Shown: in pieces, positions 5,569 to 11,363 of the stretch
How positions within the stretch are numbered: the stretch's first letter is position 1
Layout: the number at the start of each line of letters is the position of its first letter
Assembly: GCA_002474405.1 (NCBI GenBank)
Contig: DLQW01000075.1
Span: forward strand, 12,720 to 24,905
Origin: Christensenella sp. UBA7597
Lineage (GTDB): Bacteria; Bacillota; Clostridia; Christensenellales; Borkfalkiaceae
DNA length: 12,186 bases
Direction: 5' to 3'
The notes under the pieces: model-generated
What the model saw: only the letters and a program-made list of their open reading frames with translations
The model's database searches: none
Told to the model about the DNA's origin: nothing
Made by a program: the position numbers and the translations under genes

Positions 5569-6690
5569 GTGAAGCGGGTTTTAGTGAACGTATATGCGAT
5601 AACGCTTGCGCTTTTGTGCGCGGCGGGGTTTGCCGTCGCGGCATTTTTTGCGTATACGGGGTTCGGTTCGTCCGGGCTTTGGTGCTGCCTTGCGGGCGGC
5701 GTGCTTTCTCTGTTTTTCGCTCCGTTTTATCACGAGGCGGGGCATATTGTTTTTGCGCGCTCCAAAGGCTTTTTTGTAGTATCCTGGAAAATCTGTTTTC
5801 TGAAATACGATGATGCGGACGGCAGGAAGAAAATTTCGTTCTGTTCTCCGTTTGCCGCGGAACAGACGCAGGCGGTGCCGGAACAGGCGTTTGCGGATAT
5901 GAAAAAGCGCGCGGCGGCGTATGCGGCGGGCGGATTGTTGTTCGGCGGGGCGTTTTTGCTTACGATAATCGTAGTGGCGGCGGTGTTCAGAGCATACGCC
6001 GGGGCGTACGTCCTGTTCGGCGCGTTGCCGTATGCGGCGTATCTGTTTTTGCTGAATTTACCGCCGTTTGAATATGCGGGCGGAAAAACGGATATGCGCG
6101 TTTTATGCGATATTCTGAAGGACAAGCCGTACGGCGTCAGACTGATTGCGGCGATGAACGCGCAGGGCGAACTGGCAAGCGGCAAACCGTATTCCGCAAT
6201 CGATAAAAAATATCTTGAAAATCTGCCCGTGATCGCCGAGGACGAGCCGCTGTTTGCCATGAACGAATTTTATGCGTACTATGCGGCGGCGGAACGGCGG
6301 GATTACGAAACGGCGGCGAAACATATCAATCGCATCGCGTTGTTATCTCCGTATCTGACGGGCGAAGAACAGCGCGCGGCGCTTTGCGAACTGACTTATT
6401 TAAACGCGCTGTTAAGCGACGAAACGCAGGCGGAAAAATGCTTTGCGGCGCTTTCGGACGGCGCAGAAAACGCGGGGAAAAGCGGAAAATCCGGGGAGTC
6501 GCGCTCAACGTGTGCGGAAAACCGTGCAGCCGCGGCATATTATGTAATGCGGGACGATTTGCCTGCGGCGGAAAAGGCGTTGTCGGCTGCCGGAAAGTGT
6601 GCGGAAAAAGAAAGATTCAAAGGCGCGGCGGCAAGCGAAAGATTGCTTGCGGAGCCGTTGAAAGAGCGGCTTGAAGAGTTGAAAGCATAA
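5569..6690 (+). CDS. Putative site-2-protease-like (M50) membrane metalloprotease with helical tail
   Basis: A 373-residue protein with predicted membrane segments at about 8-29, 35-54, 118-140 and 145-162. The zinc motif HEAGH (55-59) sits at the end of the second helix, as in intramembrane M50 proteases. A second motif NLPPFEYAGGKTD (163-175) stands where these enzymes have NxxPxxxLDGG; Asp175 may be the third zinc ligand but the motif is atypical. From about 200 on the protein is soluble, Ala/Glu-rich and helical, resembling TPR-like repeats, with a low-complexity Gly/Ser/Lys linker near 300-312. GTG start with AAGGAG 7 nt upstream. The substrate is unknown; regulated proteolysis of a membrane-bound factor is the general family role. 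It lies between the Ppx/GppA and alarmone synthetase genes with small gaps, so co-transcription is likely. An inactive homologue cannot be excluded. Confidence 0.72.
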   Translation: MKRVLVNVYAITLALLCAAGFAVAAFFAYTGFGSSGLWCCLAGGVLSLFFAPFYHEAGHIVFARSKGFFVVSWKICFLKYDDADGRKKISFCSPFAAEQTQAVPEQAFADMKKRAAAYAAGGLLFGGAFLLTIIVVAAVFRAYAGAYVLFGALPYAAYLFLLNLPPFEYAGGKTDMRVLCDILKDKPYGVRLIAAMNAQGELASGKPYSAIDKKYLENLPVIAEDEPLFAMNEFYAYYAAAERRDYETAAKHINRIALLSPYLTGEEQRAALCELTYLNALLSDETQAEKCFAALSDGAENAGKSGKSGESRSTCAENRAAAAYYVMRDDLPAAEKALSAAGKCAEKERFKGAAASERLLAEPLKERLEELKA

Positions 6691-6729
6691 ACGCCCGCAA
6701 AGAAAAATCTGAATGAAAGGGGAACTATC

Positions 6730-7440
6730 GTGGAAGTTACGGAAAATCAGCAGTTGTTTTTGGCGGGAAGCGGCAAAAAGAATCAGCCGACGGAAGAATT
6801 TTTAAAGGAATACGCGCGCGTAAAGCCGCTGTATTCGGGCGCGCTGAAAACGGCGTGTTCCCGCTTCGAAATTCTGGACGACGAATTTTCGATGACGCAC
6901 GGGCACGATCCGATTCACCATATCGAAAGCCGCCTGAAAACGGCGGAAAGCTGCTATGAAAAACTGAAGCGGCGGGGGTATAAACAGGCGCCGGAAAATC
7001 TGAGACAGCTGACGGACATTGCGGGCGTGCGCGTGGTGTGCGGATACATCGAGGATATTTATAAAATCGCGCGGGTGTTTCTCAATCAGCACGACGTACG
7101 GTTACTGCGGCAGAAGGATTATATCAAAAATCCGAAGCCGAACGGATACAGAAGTCTGCATCTGATTGTGGAAGTGCCGGTGGCGCTTTCGTTTGTGGCG
7201 ACTTCGGTGCCCGTGGAAATACAGCTGAGAACGATTTCGATGAACATGTGGGCGAGCCTCGAACACGAAGTTTCGTACAAAGCGGGGGCGGAGCTGAAAA
7301 AATCGGCGTTTACCGAGCTGAAAGCGTGCGCGGACGATTTGTTCGGCGTGGAAGAGCGGATGCAGAAAATCTGCGGAGATATACGCGCGCTGAACGCGCC
7401 GCAACAAGAGAAAAACGTGGAAGAAAATTCCGTAAAATAA
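6730..7440 (+). CDS. Small alarmone synthetase, RelQ/RelP-type (p)ppGpp synthetase
   Basis: A 236-residue single-domain member of the RelA/SpoT synthetase family, transferring pyrophosphate from ATP to GDP or GTP. Synthetase motifs are all present: SRLKTAES (67-74), DIAGVRVVC (96-104) with the metal-binding Asp96, the G-loop KDYIKNPKPNGYRSLH (129-144), EIQLRT (163-168) and WASLEHE (174-180). There is no HD hydrolase, TGS or ACT domain, so it would be a synthesis-only enzyme of the SAS group, closest in layout to RelQ (YjbM). The GTG start has AAAGGGGA about 6 nt upstream. The N-terminal 20 residues look non-conserved and the C-terminal tail (225-236) is charged and low complexity. A partner hydrolase is not adjacent, although an HD protein lies 3.2 kb upstream. 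Confidence 0.93.
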   Translation: MEVTENQQLFLAGSGKKNQPTEEFLKEYARVKPLYSGALKTACSRFEILDDEFSMTHGHDPIHHIESRLKTAESCYEKLKRRGYKQAPENLRQLTDIAGVRVVCGYIEDIYKIARVFLNQHDVRLLRQKDYIKNPKPNGYRSLHLIVEVPVALSFVATSVPVEIQLRTISMNMWASLEHEVSYKAGAELKKSAFTELKACADDLFGVEERMQKICGDIRALNAPQQEKNVEENSVK

Positions 7441-7469
7441 GCGGAAAAGAAACGGATAAGATACGGAAG

Positions 7470-8513
7470 ATGAATTACGAAGCGCAACGGGAAGAGAGAA
7501 ATCGGAAAAGGAAAAAACGCAGAAAAATCGAAGCATGCGTCGGTGCGGTTGTTTTGTGCGGGCTGACGGTGTTCTCGTTTTTCGTGCCGCCCGCAACCTG
7601 GAAATATTATGTGAAGAAGCCGAAAATTGCAAAGCTTGCCGCAGGGGATTGCCGCGTGCATTTTCTTTCCGTGGGGCAGGGCGATTGTTCGGTGATCGAA
7701 CTTCCCGACGGAAAAACGATGGTGATAGACGGCGGCGACGGCGCAAACGGGCATACGGCGTATATTCTGCGCTATTTAAACGCTCTGGGCGTTAAAAAGC
7801 CCGATTATCTGGTTGCCACGCATACGGACGGCGACCATACGGGCGGACTGGCGGAAATGGTTTCCGTGAAAGGCGCGGGCGAAATTTTTATGCCTTACGT
7901 AACGTACGACGGCGGAGCGGCGTTCGACGAATTTCTGCTTGCGGCGAAAAAGGAAGAAATCAAGACGACGTTTTCGCGCCGCGGCATTTCGCTTTCCTCG
8001 CACGATTCCGGATTGCCGTACGATTTGTGCTTTATTTCTCCTTTAAGCAAAGATACGCCTGGAAACGAATATGCGGAAGCCAACGGAAACAGCGCCGACG
8101 ACGGCGCCGTAAACGATACTTCGGCGGTGATTTATCTGGATTATTTCGGCTCTACCGTGCTGTTTTGCGGCGATATTACGGCGGAAAAGGAGCGGGCGAT
8201 TCTGCGCGAGGCGGAAGCGGGGCTGATTGCGTGCGACGGAAAAGAAATTACGCTTGGCGGCGTGGAAATTTTAAAGGCGGCGCATCACGGTTCGGCGGGC
8301 TCTTCGTGCGAGGAATTTATCCGTGCGCTTTCGGTGCGGGACGCCGTGATTTCGGTGGGGAAAAACAATGCGTATTCGCATCCGTCTACGGAAGTACTCA
8401 GCCGTTTCGAACGGAACGGCGTAAACGTACACAGAACGGATTACGACGGCACCGTTACAATAACGCTGAAGCCCGACGGAACGTATACCGTAGAAAATAT
8501 GCCGGCGGCATAA
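7470..8513 (+). CDS. Membrane-anchored ComEC-like metallo-beta-lactamase-fold hydrolase
   Basis: I start this 347-residue protein at ATG 7470. The frame stays open upstream into the alarmone synthetase gene, but that stretch is Arg-rich shadow sequence. A very basic N-terminus (9-20) precedes one membrane helix (about 22-41), so the catalytic part would face outside. The metallo-beta-lactamase domain starts at VHFLSVGQGDCSVI (63-76), as in the C-terminal domain of DNA-uptake protein ComEC. The metal motif HTDGDH is at 118-123, NDTSAVI at 215-221, GDI at 234-236, AHHGS at 271-275 and SHPS at 303-306. Relatives are described as competence-like nucleases or phosphodiesterases; the ComEC channel part is absent. 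No strong ribosome binding site is visible (GGATAAG at 7454-7460 is weak), suggesting coupling to the gene ending 29 nt upstream. Confidence 0.85.
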   Translation: MNYEAQREERNRKRKKRRKIEACVGAVVLCGLTVFSFFVPPATWKYYVKKPKIAKLAAGDCRVHFLSVGQGDCSVIELPDGKTMVIDGGDGANGHTAYILRYLNALGVKKPDYLVATHTDGDHTGGLAEMVSVKGAGEIFMPYVTYDGGAAFDEFLLAAKKEEIKTTFSRRGISLSSHDSGLPYDLCFISPLSKDTPGNEYAEANGNSADDGAVNDTSAVIYLDYFGSTVLFCGDITAEKERAILREAEAGLIACDGKEITLGGVEILKAAHHGSAGSSCEEFIRALSVRDAVISVGKNNAYSHPSTEVLSRFERNGVNVHRTDYDGTVTITLKPDGTYTVENMPAA

Positions 8514-8567
8514 GGCGCAAAGAAACATTTATCCGAACGCCGGGAGCAACGGCAAAAAGGAAGAACG

Positions 8568-9140
8568 ATGACGGAAATAAAAGAAATAACCGCATGCAAC
8601 AAAGCGGACGCAAATATCGCGAACGAGCCGTTCGAATTATCCGGAAAAGTGAACGTACGTTACGAAAACGGGCGGTGGGAGTATTCCGTGGTGCGTTTTG
8701 CGCCCGAAAACGTGAAAACAATGAAGTTTCCCGACGAGAATTACGATACGGAAGCAATGGAGAACAGCGTTTTTCTCGGCGCGTACAACGGGGAAAAGTG
8801 CATAGGGCTGGCGGTGTTACAGCCGGGATTTTTCCGGTATATGTATCTGCTCGATCTGAAAGTGAGTTCGGCTTGCCGCGGGGCGGGCGTTGGAAGCAAG
8901 CTGATCGAAAAGGCGAAAGAAGAGGCGAAAAAACGAGGTTACGCCGGCATATATACGCAGTGTCAGGATAACAATCCCGGAGCGTTTTTATTTTATATGA
9001 AGAACGGATTTTATATCGGCGGGCTGGATACGAACGTATACCGGCATACGCCGCAGGAGGAAAAATCGGACATTCTTCTGTACGCGGAGGCGGAGGAAAC
9101 GGCGGCGGGACTTTGCCCGGAAACGCGGCGAAAAATTTGA
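8568..9140 (+). CDS. GNAT acetyltransferase resembling streptothricin acetyltransferases
   Basis: A 190-residue GNAT-fold enzyme that should use acetyl-CoA. The acetyl-CoA loop is RGAGVGSKL (104-112), after the beta-4 strand YLLDLKVS. What points to the SatA/Sat4 group is the N-terminal pattern NEPFELSGKV (19-28) and RYENGRWEY (31-39), which parallels the SEPFxVxGK and RYENxxWT region of those proteins. The QDNNPGAFLFYMKNGF block (133-148) and GGLDTNVYRHTP (151-162) parallel their TQDNNxxACxFYxxxGFxIGxxDTxxY. SatA/Sat4 acetylate the beta-lysine chain of streptothricin and give resistance. The residue identity looks moderate, so another amine or a peptide substrate is possible. ATG follows AAAAGGAAG by about 5 nt. 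It lies 54 nt after the upstream gene, with the MATE pump promoter beginning 18 nt after its stop. Confidence 0.78.
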   Translation: MTEIKEITACNKADANIANEPFELSGKVNVRYENGRWEYSVVRFAPENVKTMKFPDENYDTEAMENSVFLGAYNGEKCIGLAVLQPGFFRYMYLLDLKVSSACRGAGVGSKLIEKAKEEAKKRGYAGIYTQCQDNNPGAFLFYMKNGFYIGGLDTNVYRHTPQEEKSDILLYAEAEETAAGLCPETRRKI

Positions 9141-9158
9141 TTTTCGCAGCAAAATCGC

Positions 9159-9187
9159 TTGACGGAACAGAAGAAAGATGTTAGAAT
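9159..9187 (+). promoter_or_regulatory. Extended -10 sigma-A promoter of the MATE operon leader
   Basis: TTGACG (9159-9164), a 17-nt spacer and TAGAAT (9182-9187), with a TG at 9179-9180 forming an extended -10. Predicted start is G9194. The promoter lies between the GNAT stop and the MATE gene, so it drives the pump separately from the upstream genes. A naive ORF call starts the pump at the TTG of this -35 box, which cannot be right if the promoter is real. Confidence 0.75.
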
Positions 9188-9204
9188 AAAAAAGCTCATC
9201 GGAG

Positions 9205-9232
9205 GGCGGGTTGTTCAAAAGAAACGACTGCC
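9205..9232 (+). promoter_or_regulatory. Alternative leader stem competing with the terminator
   Basis: GGCGG-TTGTT (9205-9209, 9211-9215, one bulged G) can pair with AACGACTGCC (9223-9232), including G-U pairs, around the loop CAAAAGAA. The 3' arm shares C9231-C9232 with the 5' arm of the terminator stem, so the two compete at their boundary. The overlap is only 2 nt, so it may be a modest antiterminator or a pause hairpin. Confidence 0.35.
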
Positions 9233-9285
9233 GGACAAGGTGCGGACTGAAACGTCCGATCCCTGTCCGGTTTATTTTTTTGTAA
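9211..9285 (+). CDS. Predicted 24-residue leader peptide upstream of the MATE pump
   Basis: A 25-codon frame (24 residues plus TAA) begins at TTG 9211, 5 nt after GGAGG (9201-9205), itself 7 nt downstream of the predicted +1. The peptide starts MFKRNDCRT and ends RCGLKRPIPVRFIFL: basic, with five Arg, two Lys and two Cys. I do not recognise a described family. The codons run through both arms of the terminator hairpin, its loop and the T tract, and the TAA stop is part of TAAGGAG, the ribosome binding site of the pump. A ribosome slowed in codons 7-13 would cover the 5' terminator arm and allow readthrough. The features are seen in sequence; translation and regulation are inferred. Non-ATG start and small size leave room for coincidence. 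Confidence 0.55.
   Translation: MFKRNDCRTRCGLKRPIPVRFIFL
9231..9281 (+). terminator. Attenuator-like intrinsic terminator in the MATE leader
   Basis: The outer stem CCGGACA (9231-9237) with TGTCCGG (9264-9270) is perfect and continues past one mismatch into GG/CC (9239-9240 with 9261-9262). An inner hairpin CGGAC-TGAAAC-GTCCG (9243-9258) sits on top, and TTTATTTTTTT (9271-9281) follows at once. Being downstream of the pump promoter and 15 nt before the pump GTG, it should control readthrough rather than merely end the upstream gene. Confidence 0.8.
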
Positions 9286-9296
9286 GGAGAAATACG

Positions 9297-10667
9297 GTGG
9301 ATTTATTGAAAGGAAAAATCAGAACGATTTATTTCAGGTATCTTGCGGCGGCGTTCGGCAGCGCGATGATCAGCTGTATTTACGGCATTGTGGATATGGC
9401 GGTGGTGGGGAAATATCAGGGACCTTCCGGTACGGCGGCGCTTGCCGTGGTGGCGCCCGTATGGAACATCGTGTACAGCCTCGGTTTGTTTATGGGCATC
9501 GGCGGCAGCGTGATTTTCAGCACGCTTCGCGGGCGGGGCGGAGACGAAAAAACGGGAAAGGAATATTTAACCGTCGCCGTAACGGGCGGCACGGCTTGGG
9601 CGCTTGTCTCCTGGCTGATGTTGCTGTTTTTCGAACGTCCGGTATTAACGTTTTTCGGCGCAACCGACGAAGTTCTTTTAACTCTGGCGCACGAATATCT
9701 GAACCCCATCCGATTTGTGCTGCCTGTATTTTTGTTCAATCAGCTGCTGGCGGCGTTTCTCAGAAACGATAACGACCCCGCGCTGGCTACGGCGGGCGTG
9801 CTTGCCGGCGGCGTTTTCAATGTGCTCGGCGATTTGTTTTTTACGTTCGGGCTGGATATGGGGATTACCGGCGCGGGACTGGCGACGGCAATCGGTGCCG
9901 TAATATCGTTCGGCGTGCTTTGCATACATTTTTTCAAAAGAAAAAACACGCTGTCATTCGTAAAGCCGCAAGCGTTTTCCCGAAAACTGAAAGAAATCGC
10001 GTCGGCGGGATTTTCCGCATTTTTCACCGACGCTGCCATGGGGATTATGACGGTGCTTTTCAACAGACAGATTATGAAGTACCTCGGCGCAGACGAGCTT
10101 GCCGTGTATGGTCCGATTATCAATATCAGCACGTTCGTGCAATGCTGCGCGTACAGCGCGGGACAGGCGGCGCAGCCCGTGATTTCAACGAATTACGGCG
10201 CGCAAAACGGCGGAAGAATCCGCGAAACGCTGAAATATTCTCTGTATACCGTCGCCGTGTTTGCCGCTTTCTGGACGGCGCTGAGTTGCGCGTTCCCGAA
10301 TTTGTATATCCGCGTGTTTATGAGTCCGACGGAAGAGATTTTAAAAATAGCGCCCGCGATTATCCGGACGTATTCCGTTTCGTTTCTGCTGTTGCCGCTG
10401 AATATTTTTTCGACGTATTATTTTCAGTCGATTATGCAGCCGCGTTCGGCGATGGTTGTTTCGGTTGCCCGCGGGTTGGCGGTAAGCGGGGCGCTGATAC
10501 TGCTGCTGCCGCTGTTGCGCCCGTTTGCCGTGTGGTTTGCGATGCCGGTTACGGAGGCGGTTACGGCGGTTTATGCGGTGATTTTCATGCGGAAATATAC
10601 CCGGAAACTGCCGGATAAAACGGCGGGAACCGATTTCGGGGACAACGCCGTAAAAACATTGAAATAA
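9297..10667 (+). CDS. MATE family multidrug/Na+ (or H+) antiporter
   Basis: A 456-residue integral membrane efflux pump of the multidrug and toxic compound extrusion family, expected to have 12 helices in two pseudo-symmetric halves and to export cationic drugs against a Na+ or H+ gradient. Typical blocks: YGIVDMAVVGKY (29-40), where family members have an acidic or polar residue in helix 1; RNDNDPALATAGVLAGG (156-172); NVLGDLFF (175-182); GITGAGLATAIG (189-200). I start it at GTG 9297, 7 nt after AAGGAG; this gives the normal family length. Extension to TTG 9159 would add 46 residues translated from promoter and terminator sequence. Promoter, leader peptide and terminator precede it, and GNAT genes flank both sides. 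The substrate is unknown. Confidence 0.93.
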   Translation: MDLLKGKIRTIYFRYLAAAFGSAMISCIYGIVDMAVVGKYQGPSGTAALAVVAPVWNIVYSLGLFMGIGGSVIFSTLRGRGGDEKTGKEYLTVAVTGGTAWALVSWLMLLFFERPVLTFFGATDEVLLTLAHEYLNPIRFVLPVFLFNQLLAAFLRNDNDPALATAGVLAGGVFNVLGDLFFTFGLDMGITGAGLATAIGAVISFGVLCIHFFKRKNTLSFVKPQAFSRKLKEIASAGFSAFFTDAAMGIMTVLFNRQIMKYLGADELAVYGPIINISTFVQCCAYSAGQAAQPVISTNYGAQNGGRIRETLKYSLYTVAVFAAFWTALSCAFPNLYIRVFMSPTEEILKIAPAIIRTYSVSFLLLPLNIFSTYYFQSIMQPRSAMVVSVARGLAVSGALILLLPLLRPFAVWFAMPVTEAVTAVYAVIFMRKYTRKLPDKTAGTDFGDNAVKTLK

Positions 10668-10669
10668 GC

Positions 10670-10698
10670 TTGTAAAAACAATTCCGTCGTGTTATAAT
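10670..10698 (+). promoter_or_regulatory. Strong sigma-A promoter placing +1 at the ATG of the YjaB-like gene
   Basis: TTGTAA (10670-10675), a 17-nt spacer and perfect TATAAT (10693-10698), with TG at 10690-10691 as an extended -10. With the usual 6-nt gap after the -10, +1 falls on A10705, the first base of the ATG. No ribosome binding site is present in the 20 nt before the ATG, consistent with a leaderless transcript. Confidence 0.75.
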
Positions 10699-10704
10699 AT
10701 CCGT

Positions 10705-11148
10705 ATGAATATTTATGAGGTAAAAGAGAGAAACGCCGCATTGTGCGGGGCTTTGCTGAACATCTGGGAGAGTTCCGTACGGGCAACGCATGCTTTTTTG
10801 AGCGGCGACGAGGTGGAAAAAATAAAAGAATACGTTCCGCAGGCGCTGCTTTGCGTGCGGCACCTGATCGTTGCGGAAAACGGAGGCGTTCCCGCGGCGT
10901 TTCTGGGGGTGGAAAACGGAAAAATCGAAATGCTTTTCGTTGCCGCAAAGCGGCGCGGGCAGGGGATAGGAAAAGCGCTTACGGAATATGCCGTGAAAGA
11001 ATTTTCCGCCGATAGAGTAACGGTAAACGAACAGAACCCGCAAGCCGTGGGATTTTATGCGCGTATGGGGTTTGAAATCTACGATAAATCCGATACGGAC
11101 GAACAGGGAAATCCGTATCCGCTGCTTTATATGAAACTGAAAAAATAA
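10705..11148 (+). CDS. YjaB-like GNAT N-acetyltransferase
   Basis: A 147-residue GNAT protein close in pattern to Escherichia coli YjaB, an acetyltransferase of incompletely defined substrate (protein lysine acetylation has been reported). Shared features are an early IWESSVRATHAFL (20-32; YjaB reads IWxxSVxATHDFL), the strand MLFVAAKRRGQGIGKAL (76-92) with the acetyl-CoA loop RGQGIGK, the block VNEQNPQAVGFYARMGFEI (107-125), and a C-terminal GNPYPLL (135-141). The ATG at 10705 is fixed by the promoter ending 6 nt upstream and by homology from the first residues; it has no ribosome binding site. It lies 37 nt after the MATE gene but has its own promoter. A strong terminator follows the stop by 15 nt. 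Confidence 0.88.
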   Translation: MNIYEVKERNAALCGALLNIWESSVRATHAFLSGDEVEKIKEYVPQALLCVRHLIVAENGGVPAAFLGVENGKIEMLFVAAKRRGQGIGKALTEYAVKEFSADRVTVNEQNPQAVGFYARMGFEIYDKSDTDEQGNPYPLLYMKLKK

Positions 11149-11163
11149 CGTTTTTACCGATTT

Positions 11164-11203
11164 GCCGTCTTTGCGGAAAGATTCCGCAGGGGCGGCTTTT
11201 TTT
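11164..11203 (+). terminator. Strong intrinsic terminator after the YjaB-like gene
   Basis: Two 15-nt arms, 11164-11178 and 11182-11196, form a continuous 15-bp stem (three G-U pairs) closed by the 3-nt loop AGA, followed directly by TTTTTTT (11197-11203). This is the best terminator in the window. Confidence 0.92.
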
Positions 11204-11224
11204 GTATACGGTGCGTCGTTATAT

Positions 11225-11244
11225 CGGTTAGCTTTTGCTAACCG
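11225..11244 (+). repeat. Perfect 8-bp inverted repeat, possible operator or hairpin
   Basis: CGGTTAGC (11225-11232), TTTT, GCTAACCG (11237-11244): a perfect dyad in a gene-free stretch, 41 nt before the next terminator and about 85 nt before the -35 of the downstream operon. Only GTTTA follows, so it is a poor terminator. The half-site GGTTAG recalls DtxR-type operators, but the arm spacing differs from both the DtxR and the Rex consensus, so no regulator is assigned. Confidence 0.5.
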
Positions 11245-11285
11245 TTTATAAAATTCCGAAACAAGAATATTTTTGAGAAAAATAA

Positions 11286-11316
11286 CCGCGAAAACAAAAT
11301 TTTCCGCGGCTTTTTT
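11286..11316 (+). terminator. Second intrinsic terminator before the nuoE-like operon
   Basis: CCGCGAAAA (11286-11294), loop CAAAA, then TTTT-C-CGCGG (11300-11309, one bulged C) and TTTTTT (11311-11316). Read on the other strand, the A-rich flank provides only a weak T tract. It lies 12 nt before the -35 of the downstream promoter and shields that promoter from readthrough. Confidence 0.82.
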
Positions 11317-11328
11317 CCGTTATTTTTG

Positions 11329-11357
11329 TTGACAGTTGCTTTTTGATAGGATATAAT
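11329..11357 (+). promoter_or_regulatory. Perfect-consensus sigma-A promoter of the nuoE/nuoF-like operon
   Basis: TTGACA (11329-11334), a 17-nt spacer and TATAAT (11352-11357) match the vegetative consensus at every position, with an AT-rich flank. Expected start is near 11364. Strong unregulated initiation would fit a core fermentative enzyme. Confidence 0.9.
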
Positions 11358-11363
11358 AAATAT

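Noticed and set aside
7248..7469. N-terminal extension of the beta-lactamase-fold protein overlapping the alarmone synthetase
   Set aside because: The 74 residues are an Arg/Gly-rich shadow of the synthetase gene; a basic stretch and membrane anchor begin properly at ATG 7470.
8027..8971. 314-codon plus-strand frame spanning the ends of the beta-lactamase-fold and GNAT genes
   Set aside because: It is strongly Arg/Gly-rich, crosses two well-supported genes in another frame and contains no recognisable motif.
9139..9156. GATTTT-CGCAGC-AAAATC hairpin at the GNAT stop as a terminator
   Set aside because: It is an AT-rich 6-bp stem without a T tract, too weak to support a call.
9194..9270. ykkC/guanidine or preQ1 riboswitch in the MATE leader
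   Set aside because: The conserved bases of those classes as I know them are absent; the uORF and simple stems explain the leader better.
9159..9296. 46-residue N-terminal extension of the MATE pump from TTG 9159
   Set aside because: The TTG is the -35 box of a good promoter; the stretch contains a terminator hairpin and T tract, and GTG 9297 has AAGGAG at ideal spacing and gives normal family length.
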